Below, piece after piece: positions 1 through 11,255 of a stretch of DNA of 64,000 nucleotides. Source of the stretch: Nymphaea colorata (taxonomy: Eukaryota; Streptophyta; Magnoliopsida; Nymphaeales; Nymphaeaceae); NCBI RefSeq assembly GCF_008831285.2, contig NC_045144.1, positions 10,953,672 to 11,017,671 on the forward strand, written 5' to 3'. Within the stretch, counting starts at the first letter, position 1. Each line of letters starts with the position of its first letter. Position numbers and translations under genes: made by a program. The notes beneath the pieces are model-generated. The model saw only the letters and a list, made by a program, of their open reading frames with translations, ran no database searches and had not been told where the DNA came from.

Positions 1-2048
1 CTACAGGCGTGAATCCGTTGGTCCTTCTATTGAGGTGCGTGAACAAGAGAAAAATGGAGAGTGTTCTACTGGGGCAGGAAAGGAATGCAATCGTCTGTTT
101 GGGCAAGTTTACTCTAGGCGAAGAGTCTGTACTGATGAGATTGGTCCTTCTATTGAGGTGCATGAACAAGAGAAAAATGGAGAGTGTTCTACTGGGGCAG
201 GAGAGGAATGCAATCGTCTGTTTGGGCAAGCTTACTCTAGGCGAAGAGTCTGTACTGATGAGATGACAGGTGGTGAGAATTTTACTCCCAATCCAGTTAG
301 TCCTTCCCTGGATGACCCAAGTCATGCTCAGAAGCAACCTGTTGAAGAAAAAATTCAGACTGTTATTGCTAGTGAAGAGCTTCCCATCACCTTGCGAAAG
401 GGTGTCAGGTCATGTACTCAACATCCTATTGGTAACTTTGTTTCATATTCTAGACTGAGCAATGACTACAAATGCTTTGTATCTTCTCTTTCTTTGGCTA
501 TGATTCCCAGGAATGTTGCTGAGGCTCAAAGTGATCTCAAGTGGACTTATGCAATGCAAGAAGAAATGGAAGCCTTGAGAAGAAACATGACATGGGAAGT
601 TGTGAAGATTCCTGAGGCGGCTCACTTGGTTGGATCCAAGTGGGTGTATACTATCAAATACAAACCAGATGGAAGTGTTGAAAGATACAAAGCTCGTCTT
701 GTGGCCAAGGGGTTTAGCCAAAAATATGGGATTGATTACTTGGAGACCTTTGCTCCCATTGCAAAAATGAAGACAGGTAGAGTTGTTATATCCCTAACTG
801 TGATGAAGGAGTGGAAGATGTACCAACTTGACGTTAAGAATGTCTTCCTCAATGGTGATCTCGAAGAAGAAGTGTATATGGGTATGCCTCCTGGATATGA
901 AGAACCAGAGAAATGTTGTAAGCTGAAAAAGGCCTTATATGGTCTCAAGCAGTCGCCCAGAGCATGGTTCGAATGACTAAGATGTGTGATGCAACATCAT
1001 GGGTACAATCAATGGAATGCAGACCACACTCTGTTTGTGAAGAAAAAAGAGGGCAGGGTCACTCTTTTACTTGTCTATGTGGATGACATGATTATCACAG
1101 GTAGTGATGAGGAGGAGATCATCAAGTTAAAAGGGTTACTGGCTACGGAATTTGATCTCAAGGATCTTGGCAAGCTGAGGTACTTTCTTGGTATTGAGAT
1201 TGCTAGATCTAGTACCAGCCTTGTGCTAAACCAAAGGAAATACACATTAGATCTGTTGGAAGAGACTGGTAAATTGGGGTGTAGACCTGCTTCTACCCCA
1301 CTTGACACCGGACACAAGTTGAGTCTTAGAGATGGAGAGCTGCTCTGTGAAGAAGCTAAGGGAAGATATCAACGTCTGATTGGGAAGTTGATTTATCTTA
1401 CCCTCACGGGACCAGATATCACTTTTGCGGTGAATGTATTGAGTCAATTCATGCATGCACCTACTGATGCACATCTGAAGGCTGTGGATAGAGTATTATG
1501 ATACTTGAAGAGAAATCCTGGCAAGGGACTCTTGTACGTGAAACAAGAGACTGTAGAGATCGAGGGGTATTCAGATGCAGACTGGGCAGGTTGTGCTGAT
1601 ACCAGACGGTCGGTCTACTACAGGGTATTGTGTCTACTTGGGAGGAAACCTTGTCGTATGGAGGAGCAAGAGACAGGATGTATGTTCTTGATCTAGTGCA
1701 GAGGCAGAATATAGAGCCGTTGCTATGGGAGTGTCAGAGTTACTATGGTTGAAAATATTGCTGACTGATATTGGAATAAAGATTGAAGGACCTATGAAGA
1801 TGTACTGTGATAACAAGTCTGCAATCAATTTAGCCAACAACCCTGTTCTACACGACAGAACAAAGCATGTTGAGATTGACCGTCACTTCATTCGTGAAAT
1901 GATTGATGCTAAGGAATTAATCCTACCTTACATGAAGTCTGAAGACCAAACCGCCGATGTTCTGACGAAGGCTCTATCCTTGACTTTGTTCGAGAGGAAT
2001 GTATCCAAGTTGGGCATGTTTGATATGTATGCCCAACTTGAGGGGGAG
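1..2048 (+). mobile_element. Degenerate Ty1/copia element A, pol 3' half (RT and RNase H)
   Basis: The plus strand encodes the C-terminal half of a copia polyprotein; the 5' part lies outside the window. RT starts near 560 ([11 protein letters not shown] near 630, then [10 protein letters not shown] and [12 protein letters not shown]). The catalytic YVDDM is near 1076-1090. RNase H follows, with YSDADWAG near 1567 and SSAEAEYRA and YCDNKSAINLANNP from about 1690 to 1850. The frame is dead: in-frame TGA codons lie at 974-976 and 1499-1501, both where an Arg CGA is expected, and a frameshift near 1610 moves the end of RNase H to another frame, which stops at 2054. A polypurine tract (GAGGGGGAG, 2040-2048) abuts the 3' LTR. 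The protein is closest in wording to element C of this window, so A and C are probably the same family. The integration site lies within element E. Confidence 0.92.
18..263 (+). repeat. 123-bp in-frame tandem duplication in copia A
   Basis: A 123-bp unit (18-140) is repeated at 141-263 with only a few substitutions. Because 123 is 41 codons, the reading frame is preserved. It lies in the variable linker between integrase and RT, so the duplication lengthens the linker without breaking the frame. Confidence 0.9.
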
Positions 2049-2301
2049 TGTTGAAGTATGTTAGACGGGTCTCGGGACCGGGTCTGGATCCATACTCGAT
2101 CCATCTTGTAGCCCTTGTTGGGCATTACTTAAATCGTGTAACCTTAATCCTTATGAGTAATGAAATCTTAAGAGAGAGAGAGTCTGGCGGCTAGTGGGCA
2201 ACCAGCTCCTCCTCACCCGTGGTTTTTTTCCTCTTGTTGAGGGTTTTTCCACGTTACATCGTGTTCTTCGTATTCTTTTTCTCCGTGTTCGTGTTTCTGC
2301 A
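2049..2301 (+). repeat. 3' LTR of copia A
   Basis: The LTR begins TGTTGAAG directly after the polypurine tract and ends in TTTCTGCA at 2301, where the sequence switches abruptly to minus-strand RT of element E. That gives 253 bp with canonical TG...CA ends. It contains a short GA tract (about 2171-2181). The 5' LTR is outside the window, so pairwise divergence cannot be measured. Confidence 0.75.
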
Positions 2302-3520
2302 AGTCATATAGTACCCAGACATGCCACATGAGAGAAAGTTTCAAAGAAGTCAATATAATATGTCTGTGTGTAACCTTTTGCTACCAATCGTGCCTTGTAC
2401 CGCTCAACTGTAACATCTGAGTTATAATTGATAGTAAATACCCATTTCGAGCCGACAATATTTGCCCCAGAAGAAGGTTCAACAAGATGCCAAGTGTGGC
2501 GAGATATTAAAAAATTCATCTCCTCCTTCATTGTTTGGTACTACTTAGAGTTTGTTCATGTGAAATACTGAAATAGCTGACAAGACATCAATAAATTTGC
2601 ACATATGATCTCCCAAATTAGATGTACTAACAAATTTAAAAAGATGATGAATTGTGCATTATCTGATCCCTTTACGCAATGCAATTGATAGTTCATCGAG
2701 ATGAGAAGCATCAAGAGAACACTCAGGCATGTCATGTAATTCAGAACTACTTACCTCCCGAAAGCAAGACGGTGCAGGGTCATTAAATGATGGATTCCTT
2801 CTTGAATATATAAGAGGAGGGTCTTTAAACTGTGGAATAGAGGGATTGGGACAGGTGGGTGATGATAAAAAAGGAAGGGACTCAAGTGGAATAGGAGGAA
2901 TTGGAAGTGGAACAACAAGGGGCATCTCAAACTGTGGATATGAAGGTTTGCAGGAAAGAATGGAGAAGACTCGAGGAAGGTTACATCGGCACTGACAAAC
3001 TCTCGATTAGATATAGGATCTAGGCATCGATACCCTTTTTTATTTCTAGGGTATCCCACAAATACACATTTACTTGCTTGCGCAGCTAGTTTATCTCGAT
3101 TAGGTCCAAGTTTATGTACAAAGCATGTGCATCCAAATATACGTGGAGGTAAAGATAACAAGGCCCTGTTTGGGTAGAAAATTTGAATTGGAATCTTGTT
3201 GTCTAAGGAAGAGGATGACATTCTATTTATTAGGTAACATGCGGTTAAGATTGCATATCCCTAAAATTTGGAAGACATATGAGAATGAATCATGATCATG
3301 CGAGCTACATCCAACAAATGGCGATGTTTTCTTTCAACTACATTATTTTGTTGAGATGTGTGAAGGCAGGTAAAATGTGGCACAACACAATGACATTTAT
3401 AGAATTCAAGTAGAAAAGTAGATTTGAACTCGAGAGCATTGTCCGTGCGAACAACCTTGACACAAGAACCAAATTGAGTTTTTATTTCCAATATGAAAAT
3501 TTCAAGATACACGGAGCTTC
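2302..3520 (-). mobile_element. Degenerate Ty1/copia element E (integrase C-terminus to early RT)
   Basis: Read on the minus strand from 3512 downward. The integrase core is first (VVRTDNALEF with the catalytic Asp, and VVERKHRHLLD with the catalytic Glu, 3261-3512). The integrase C-terminal region follows (IFGCTCFVHKLGP, CVFVGYPRNKKGYRC, 2900-3221), then a linker, then the start of RT (GSKWVFTINYN, ARLVAKGYTQ, FFETFSHVA) at 2304-2531. Several frameshifts separate these blocks. The RT stops exactly where the LTR of element A ends, so A most likely inserted into E and the remaining RT of E should lie left of the window. The RT start is very similar in wording to the copia locus at 26357-26820. 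Confidence 0.85.
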
Positions 3521-3554
3521 GGTTCTATCTTTCATCAAAAAACCCAAGTGACAT

Positions 3555-3750
3555 GCAAGGAAGTCGTTCTAGAGTTTGAAACTCGCAGGCAGGGACATGG
3601 AGAGGTATTCTTCCTACACCAAACATAAATGCACAAGCAAATGCACCAAGAAGAATGCCCACTTGTTTTTATTGCAACAAGGAAGATCATGTAAAGTCAG
3701 AATGTTGGCATAACCCTCAAAACCAAAGAAAGCAGGTTATGCGTGAAAAT
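3555..3750 (+). pseudogene. Copia gag fragment with zinc knuckle
   Basis: A short plus-strand piece reads through one in-frame stop into a CCHC zinc knuckle of form C-X2-C-X4-H-X4-C (CFYCNKEDHVKSEC), followed by a basic stretch. This nucleocapsid motif of copia gag binds RNA in the virus-like particle. It is wedged between two minus-strand pol remnants (E and C) and is on the opposite strand, so it marks a separate insertion or an inverted rearrangement. Element C RNase H begins near 3751, immediately beside it. Confidence 0.7.
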
Positions 3751-4908
3751 AAGGTAAGAGACTTCCATGGCTACAGCCCTATATTCAGCCTCAGCACTAG
3801 AGCGGGAGCATACATCTTGTCTCTTACTTCTCCACATTACAAGATTTCCTCCTACGTAAATACAGTAACCTGAGGTGGATCTCCTAGTATCTCTACATTA
3901 TGCCCAGTCAGCATCTGAGTAACCTTCAATATCAAAGGAATCTTGTTTAACATACAACAGACCCTTACCAGGACTCCTCTTTAAGCAACATAAAATCCTG
4001 TCAATTGCTTTTAAGTGAACATGAGTGGGGGATAAACTGGCTCATCACATTCACTGCAAAGGTAATATCAAGTCTAGTAAGAGTAAGATAAATCAATTTT
4101 CCAACAAGATGTTGATATCTTCCCTTTGCTTTTTCACCAAAGGGCTCCCCATCTCTGAGGCTAAGCTTATTTCCAGCATCTATGGGAGTAGGAGCAGGTC
4201 TACTCCCAAGTTTTTCAGTTTCTTTTAATAAATCTAGAGTATACTGTCTCTTATTTAACATAAGAATTATGCCTAACCTAGCATTTTCAATGCCAAAAAA
4301 ATATTTTAACTTGTCAAGATCCTTGAGGTCATATTCGGTAGCCAACATTTCTTCAATTTCATAATTTCATTTTCACCATGACCTGTGACAATCATGTCAT
4401 CAACGTCTACTAGCAAAAGAGATACCTTGTACTCCTTTCTCTTTACAAAAAGAGTGTGATCTCCATTATCTTGATGATATCCATGTTGTCTCATCACAAA
4501 TTTGAGTCGTTCAAACCACGCCCGAGGAGATTGCTCGAACCCATATAGGGCCTTCTTCAACCTGCAGCATTTTTCAAGTTCCTCATATCCTGGAGGCATG
4601 CATATATACACCTTCACCTCAAGGTCTCCATTTAAAAATGCGTTCTTAACTTCTAGTTGATACATCTTCCACTCTTTTATTACTGCTAAGGAGAGAACAA
4701 CCTTGACAGTCTTCATCTTTGCAACAAGAGCAAACGTGTCTAAGTAGTCAATCTCATACTTTTGACTGAACCTCTTGGCAACCAAGAGAGCTTTGTACCT
4801 ATCCACATTTTCATCTGGCTCATACTTAATAGTATAGACCCGCTTGGATCCTAGAAGATGGGCCGCTTCAGGGATATTTACCACCTTCCATGTCCTATTT
4901 TTGTTCAA
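3751..4908 (-). mobile_element. Copia C: RT and RNase H part (degenerate)
   Basis: On the minus strand, RT runs from 4908 (NRTWKVVNIPEAAHLLGSKR, LEVKNAFLNGDLEVKVYICM, then the active-site region read as VDVDDM instead of YVDDM) to about 4306. After a frameshift it continues at 4348-4001 (KYFFGIENARLG, KGRYQHLVGKLIYLTLTRLD). RNase H is traceable to about 3751 (SSAEAEYRAVAMEV) and then stops, so the 3' end, polypurine tract and 3' LTR are missing. Loss of the Tyr in the catalytic motif, together with the frameshifts, makes the enzyme non-functional. Confidence 0.88.
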
Positions 4909-5024
4909 TGCTTCCGTTTTTTTCTTGCATCACATGAATCCACTTGGAGTTACTCTGAGTTCAAGAACAGTCTTGGGAAGCACAACCAAGGAAAGAGAAG
5001 ATATAAAACACTTGTAGTTCTCGC

Positions 5025-7252
5025 TCAATTTAGAATATGATATAAAATTACCAATAGGGTGTTGAGTACATGACCTGGTACCCTTTTTAAAAAGAATGGG
5101 CAACTCTTTATTTCCAGCTTCTGTTGACTACCTCTAATTGCCATCTCACAAGCACGACTTGGGTCATCTAGGGAAAGTGTAGGATTAGGATTGAGATCAC
5201 CGTCACTAGTCAACTCACCAGCTAACTATGTTGCAGCCGATCTTCTCCTAGAATAAACCTGCCCAAACAAGCGGTCACGTCCCTCCTCATTTCCGGTCAA
5301 GGAATCATCATCCTTTTTGCACTCCAGAAAGTTTGTAAATTGAATCTTTTGATTAGGGGAATACTCTTCCTTTCTTGACATCCCCTCCTGAAGAGAATTC
5401 TACCAAAATAGGAAGCATGTTCCAGAAAGGAGACATCTTTGGTTACATAAACACTGCCAATAGAAGGGGGCCTAGACACTTATATCCTTTTTGAGTAGGA
5501 GAATAACCAAGGAAAACACCCTTAATCGACCTGGGGTCAAGTATTTTGATATTGGAACTGTGATTGTGGATAAAACCAATGTTGTAAAAGGTGTAGCGTA
5601 ATGCGTATTGGTCGGACCAACCTATATGTCGTATTGTAACGTATCGCAAACGTAGCGTAACATATCGTAAAATTAATTTTTAATTTAAAAAAATAAAAAA
5701 ATCAGAAAAAATAAACAAAAAATCAGAAATCAAGAAAAATGTATTCAAATATAAAAAAGATCATCATACATAAGGAACATTCATGTGTGTCAACAACACA
5801 TTCAAAAATAACAAATCAGAGATTCAAAATAACATAATAAGCATCCATGACAATTTTAAACTTGAAAATTTTATAGAATATTAGGACTTAGAGTCTTAGG
5901 ACTTGGAGTCTTAGCACTTAGATTACATCACAATTTCATAAGTTCAAAACATATAATTATCATCTTTCATGATTCAATGATAATATCTCCCGAATCGAAG
6001 AATCCTCAATTATTTTTTATGAAAATGGGCAAAATCTCTCCCTCCAACGTCTCTTGGAGCCTTTGAACACAAAAAGAGAGAGAGGGAGGAGTGTTTAAAC
6101 TTTAAAACATAAAGAATTTTATGTTTTTCCCCGTATCGTATGATACGGGGGTGTATCACCCGCATCATATGATACAGATGATACGCTTATGATACACGAG
6201 CGTATCGTGTATTGTAAGCATACCGTATAGATTTTTTAAACATATATGATACGTATCGTAAGATATGCATGTGTATCGTACGATACGGATAACATTGGAT
6301 AAAACAGATGCAACCAAAAACCCAAGGTGAAAGAAGAAAAGGTTCACGACTACCTGCTAACATAGAATGTGGCATACGCCCATTCAATACACGACTAGGC
6401 ATACGGTTAATCAAACACGCACTAGTTAGCACAGCATCCCCTCAATATTTCTTGGGAAGTTGTCATTGGAACAAAAGAGCCCTGGTGGCATTTAACAACT
6501 GACAATTCTTTCATTCAGCAACCCCATTTTGATCAGGAGTATAACTACGAGATGTCTCATGAGCAATCCCCCTTTGCTGAAAGAAATTATCGAGAGTGAC
6601 ATGTATACTCACGTGCATTGTCAGAGCGGAAAGTCTGAACAAAAACTCGAAACTGAGTTTCCACAAAGATGATAAAGGTCTCAATGACATTGGGCACTTC
6701 ACTACGGTCCTTTAGCAAGTATACAAAAATGTTATGAGAGCAATCATTTAGAAATATAGTAAAGTAGTAAAAACCATGAACAGAAGAAATTCCTGAAGGC
6801 CCCCACACATCCGAATGGATCAAAGCAAATAGTTTATTGGAATGACTTGTAAAAACAGGGTACAAAGCCCTAACATATTTAGTCAGATGACAGATATCAC
6901 ATGATAACATGGTCATATCAAGACTGTAAAATAAATCAAGGAACAACTGGATAAGCACCCCGAATGGAAGATGTCCAACTCTCTCATGCCACTGAAAAGC
7001 AAGCTGAAGGAAATCCTCTCGACTCTTCTTTGCCTTGTTAACCGCCGTCAAGAGAGTTATAGCAACAAACATAGGTAATTGATAAAGACCCTCAGAAGCC
7101 AAACCAATCTCAATCCTCTTTCCCATCACCAAGCCTTGTAGTACACAACGATTAGCATAAAAAATGAGTTCGCATTTCAATTCTTTCATAATCTTGCTAA
7201 TAGACAAGAGGTTCAAGGGAAGATGAGGAGCATGCAGGCCATTATGAACCAA
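5025..7252 (-). mobile_element. Copia C: pre-integrase, integrase and linker (split by a DNA element)
   Basis: The minus strand from 7252 reads the gag-pre-integrase region (NLLSISKIMKELKCELIF; QWHERVGHLPFG; CDICHLTKY), then the integrase core with the first Asp in LIHSDVWGPSG and the second in FRSDNAREY. After a frameshift, TPDQNGVAE carries the catalytic Glu (6511-6702). Integrase resumes at 6432 and reaches FGCICFI at 6306, where a 720-bp element interrupts it. The frame resumes beyond the insertion with HNHSSNIKIL and GVFLGYSPTQKGYKC (5443-5576). The integrase-RT linker continues to about 5025. Removing the insert and one copy of its 9-bp duplication restores a continuous reading across this junction. 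Confidence 0.88.
5577..6296. mobile_element. 720-bp non-autonomous DNA element with 9-bp TSD (Mutator-like candidate)
   Basis: The element is flanked by a perfect 9-bp direct repeat GGATAAAAC (5568-5576 and 6297-6305), and the copia C integrase frame is contiguous across it when one copy is removed. The ends show only a very short inverted similarity (AATGTT inward from both sides). The interior has no coding potential. It is AT-rich on the left and, toward the right, packed with short palindromic motifs around GTATCGTATGATAC. A 9-bp duplication is characteristic of the Mutator (MULE) superfamily. That assignment is an inference, because no long terminal inverted repeat is visible. Confidence 0.75.
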
Positions 7253-7259
7253 GAACTTG

Positions 7260-8113
7260 TTTAACAGTGAGAGACTCCCTTTTCCGGCTACGGAGATAGA
7301 TGAATCATTGGCAAGAGAGACCCATTCCTTCCCAGAAGAGAGCTTACATTCATGAAAAACCTTAGGATCATGTGGTGCGCAACACCACTATCAACAATCC
7401 ACTCTCCCACACAAGAATTACTTTTTTCGCCAAAAATCGTAAGGGCACGATTGACCTTCACATCATTTGATGACTCAGCATGACTAATATAAATGCGGCT
7501 CAGATGTGCATGAAGCTCACGAATTCAATCGGCAAAAATTGTTGATTTGCCCCCAGTTGGATCTACAACATCAGAGATAGACTTCTTCCCACTATTATTT
7601 TTCTTTTCAGGATAAAGATCCCAACAAAAATCAATGGTGTGACCAGATTTCTTCTAGTGAGTACACTTTCAAGAGGGTCGAGGAGACCCCATGGGACCGC
7701 TAACAAGGGCAGGCTGCTCACTGCATGGGAAACGAGTCCCCTCTTTCATTGTCATAACAAGACGTCGCTGCTCTTCAGCCTCAATGCAAGAGCAGACATC
7801 TTCAATGCTAACCATATCTTCCAAATTAAGAATTTGACTTCTAATGCCTTCACAATCATCATTCAACCCATCCAAGAATACAAACACATGCTCTTCCAAT
7901 CTTTTGCCGAATACAACGTCTGGTCTTGGGGACAAATCCAAGTATCATCAAAGTAGCAGTCAAGTTTCTCCCATGTAGACTTTAATGACGCATAAAAATC
8001 AACAACAGAAAGCTCTCCTTGCCGTAGAGCACATACATCTTTCATCAGCTGATACACATAGACATCCTTTTTCTTCTGACTGTACATCTGTTCTAGGATA
8101 ACCCACATATCTC
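7260..8113 (-). mobile_element. Copia C: gag and protease part (degenerate)
   Basis: Minus strand. The gag core runs from 8113 (DMWVILEQMYSQKKKDVYVYQ) to about 7870 and, after a frameshift, to 7669 (EEHVFVFLDGLNDDCEGIRSQI). A degenerate zinc knuckle near 7610-7650 keeps a Cys, the His and the last Cys, but the second Cys position is now a TAG stop. The protease active site is near 7390-7420 as WIVDSGVAHH, with the DSG triad intact. The N-terminus of this gag is missing: at 8114 the sequence changes to a fragment of a different copia family (B2). Confidence 0.8.
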
Positions 8114-8825
8114 GGTGTGTAATAGTGCCTAAATGTGGGAGATAGATATCACCGCTGCCCAATGCAAGGGATAGCTTACCATCAGCCAGTCTAACATGTT
8201 GTGGTGTAGAGAATCTGATTAATGATGAAAAAATTTGTGGTTGATTACAACAGTGCCTGGAGGCACCAGAATCTATCATCCACATCATATCTGGGTCATC
8301 GGTAGGAGCACCAACAGAGAAGGCAGAGTCTATTACAGTAGTGTTGGCATATGAGAAGGAATTTCCAGGCATCTTGAAGTCATTGGAACCCTTGGACACA
8401 TTACCATCACTCATAGTAAAATTCCAATTTTACGCACAATATGTATGCATAAGGTGGAGCAGTCAATTTCAATCAAGAAATGTATCTCTACGGATCATAG
8501 AAATCTTAAAAAAAATATAATAAGTAGCTTCCTAAGGTTTCAGTCGATGAATGTTGCAGCCCCAATTGCATTTGACCCACATGTGACTGCACACACACCC
8601 AGTAGTCCACAATTCTGCTCCACCTGAATAGTAGATGGCAGCTGCAACACCAGTCTTAGTAATCCTGCACAAGACTATGAATAGTCGATGACTGCTGCAA
8701 CACTAGAGTTAGTAACCCTGCACACAACTGCACATATGACTAGCAGTCAACCATTCTGCTCCACATGAACTACGTGATAGTCTGATCACGTCTTAATACC
8801 ACCCATGTATGGCAGATCAACTCTG
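8114..8825 (-). mobile_element. Internally deleted copia B2 fragment (leader, gag N-terminus fused to protease)
   Basis: Starting at 8414 on the minus strand, about 27 residues similar to the gag N-terminus of element B (GNSFSY near residue 17) run straight into the protease block (MIDSGASRHCC and the following B-like sequence), so roughly 1 kb of gag is missing. The upstream part (8415-8825) is a non-coding leader with imperfect internal repeats (about 8640 versus 8695) and a small hairpin (ACGTGAT at 8772-8778 paired with 8785-8791). This leader hairpin carries the same TGATCACG core as the larger one in the element B leader. I infer a deletion derivative of the B family. Confidence 0.65.
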
Positions 8826-8944
8826 CTACAATGCTTTAAACATCATCCAGACTAGTAGATTCTGATCACTCACGACTGCACCATTCACGTGACATATAAT
8901 CAGCATATCACCATCCACATCAAGAACACCTCTAAAACAGCAGG

Positions 8945-10551
8945 TCAAATCTGCTCCGTGTATGCTTGCCCAACTGGCAGGCATCACATAAGAAGGACTC
9001 TGATGCAGGAATATCTGGAAACATGCGACGAAGTTTTGGTACTGAAGGATGACCCAGTCTGAGATGCCATTGGAAGGGAGAAGGCTTGGAAGGGACTGAA
9101 GATGCAACAACATCAACTGGGATTGACAAAAAATAAAGGCCCTCACGCTCATGGCCGCCACCAATCATCTTCCCAGTTGGTAAGTCCTGAAAAGAACAAG
9201 AGTCAGATTCAAAAATGACTTTACATTGTAAGTCGATAGCTAGCTGTTTCACAGATATCAAATTAACAGGAAACTGAGGAGCATATAGCACATGTGTAAT
9301 AGTGCCTAAACGTGGAAGGTAAATATCACCGCTACCCAAAACAGGGGACAACTTGCCATCAGCCAGCTTAACATGCTGTGGTGTAGAAAATCTGACAAAT
9401 GATGAAAAAATTTGTGGTTGATTACAACAATGTCTAGAAGCGCCCGAGTCTATCATCTATGTCATACCTGGATCAGCAGTAGGAGCACCAACAGAGAATG
9501 TTGAATCTACAACAGCGGCATTGGTAGATGTAGAGGTAGATGTAGAGGCAGACCTCTGAGCAAGAACACAATCATATTCATCCTTACTTAGGTTAAGAGA
9601 ATATGACATAGATATAGAAGGATCAGTAGAAGACTCAACCATAGATATTGTTGCCTTTGAATGAGTTGCTTGGGATGAAGAAGGACCTCTGCTTGTGGTG
9701 ATTCTACCTCCACCACGTCCAGATGAAACATTAGACCTGAGGTGAGGATGTTTGTCCCAACAACGATCCTCTAGATGACCAATTTTGCCACAATAAGAGC
9801 ACTGAAATCTGCCACGTCCAGCACCACGGCCTGTACCACGTCCCCTAGTGCCTCCAAAAGAACTAGGGCCCCGTCCTCCTGATATCACAAGTGCAGAGAC
9901 TGGTGTGTCATGCGTAGTCTGAGAAAGAGTGGCTGCAAAACGACTCAGCCTATTATACATGTCTGCTAAATCTGGAAGTTCACTGCCTGTTAGAATTTGA
10001 GACTTTGCCACAGAGTATTCTGAAGATAGGCCAGATAAAAACTTCGCCACCATACCAGTCTCAACGTGTGATGCATAACAATGCTGGCAAGGTGGACGAA
10101 GAGCCTTTAACCGTTCATATGCAGCAGTCAAAGTAGCAAAATATTGGGATAGGTCCTGATCCCCTTGTCGAATGTTACATAACTCCTCTTCTAGTTGTAG
10201 GATTTTGATTACATTAGTGGCATGCGAGTATATCTTTCTCAAGAAAGACCACATATCCTTGGCCTTGGTATAATATGCAATAGTTGGGGCTATATGAGAC
10301 TCCACACTATTCATAATCCAAGACATAACAATATAATTATCTTCATCCCACGCAGCATATATTCCTTTTTTCTCAATAGGTTCATCCTCCTCAAGAATAT
10401 ATTTCTTCCTATGACCAGCCACCGACATTATGAATACCCTAGACCATATTTCATAATTTGAGCCATTAAGTTTTATCGTGGTTCCATAAGAGAATGAATT
10501 CCCAACCATCTTGTAGTCAGTAGACCCTTCAGATTTACTGTTTTCAGCCAT
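8945..10551 (-). mobile_element. Copia B gag, protease and pre-integrase (5' half, one in-frame stop)
   Basis: A long minus-strand frame starts at 10551 with a copia gag (TTIKLNGSNYEIWS near residue 25; AWDEDNYIVMSWIMNSVES; LEEELCNIRQGDQDLSQYF). A Gly/Arg-rich stretch leads to the zinc knuckle CSYCGKIGHLEDRC. The frame is closed only by a TAG at 9457-9459, where the related B2 fragment has Trp (TGG). It then reopens immediately into the protease (MIDSGASRHCCN, catalytic DSG) and the pre-integrase domain (WHLRLGHPS, CDACQLGKHTRSR), ending near 8945. Integrase, RT and RNase H are absent, so the copy is 3'-truncated. Apart from the single nonsense change, the frame is well preserved, so it is younger than C. 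Confidence 0.9.
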
Positions 10552-11243
10552 AGTAAATAAAGAAGACCAGATTGACGCAACTGTTTAAAGAAAGAGGGCT
10601 AGGAAATTACTGTCACTTCAGATCTGGTTCAGCCGATGACAAAAAAAAACAAGAATGAACTCCCAACGACTGAAGACTGCTGCCACTTATAACAGCAGCT
10701 AGTTCTCATAAAACTTCCTGTCCACGTGTCAAAGAAATCCACAAAATCAAACAAAAACTTGTACTAAGGATCAGCAGCAGTCCTCACGCAGCCTTACTTT
10801 ACTGAATTTGTATCCACGATCTATAGAAAAATTCTGATCATATTCAAAAAACTGAATTTATAAGCAGCATATAGACTCCACAAAGCATCCACAACACCTC
10901 ACGCAGCCTGACTTTCCCGAAATTGTATTTACGATCATCACAAACCACAGCGTCACACGTCACGCTACATCCACAATAGTCTGCTTCATACGACCAATAT
11001 GAGGACCTGATCACGCCTTCCACATAGGCGTGATCAGGTCCTCCTTCACACGGCACGCCCAACCCCTATTCCCTCACTGTCTCCTTATTGGGTGATAAGA
11101 GGGAATAAGGAGTAGCGATGACAAGAGAGAGGACGAAAAAGAAAGGAACTCACTTGGCTGTTCGCCGGAAAGATTGTCGCCGGAGAAGATGGTCGCCGGA
11201 GAAGGTCACCGGAAAGCGCACCCTGCCGTCGACGCCCACACCC
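10552..11243 (-). other. Untranslated leader of copia B
   Basis: This 690-bp non-coding stretch lies between the primer-binding site and the gag start. It contains an imperfect duplication (CCTCACGCAGCC blocks near 10774 and 10895) and a perfect 17-bp inverted repeat at 11001-11043. Leaders of LTR retrotransposons normally carry packaging and dimerisation signals; whether this hairpin does so is an inference. Confidence 0.6.
11001..11043. repeat. Perfect 17-bp stem hairpin in copia B leader
   Basis: GAGGACCTGATCACGCC at 11001-11017 is exactly complementary to 11027-11043, leaving a 9-nt loop (TTCCACATA). The stem includes the palindromic core TGATCA. Confidence 0.9.
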
Positions 11244-11255
11244 GCTCTGATACCA
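11244..11255 (-). promoter_or_regulatory. Primer-binding site of copia B (tRNA-iMet type)
   Basis: On the minus strand this reads TGGTATCAGAGC, the usual plant copia primer-binding site complementary to the 3' end of initiator tRNA-Met. It lies directly next to the CA end of the adjoining LTR. Confidence 0.9.
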
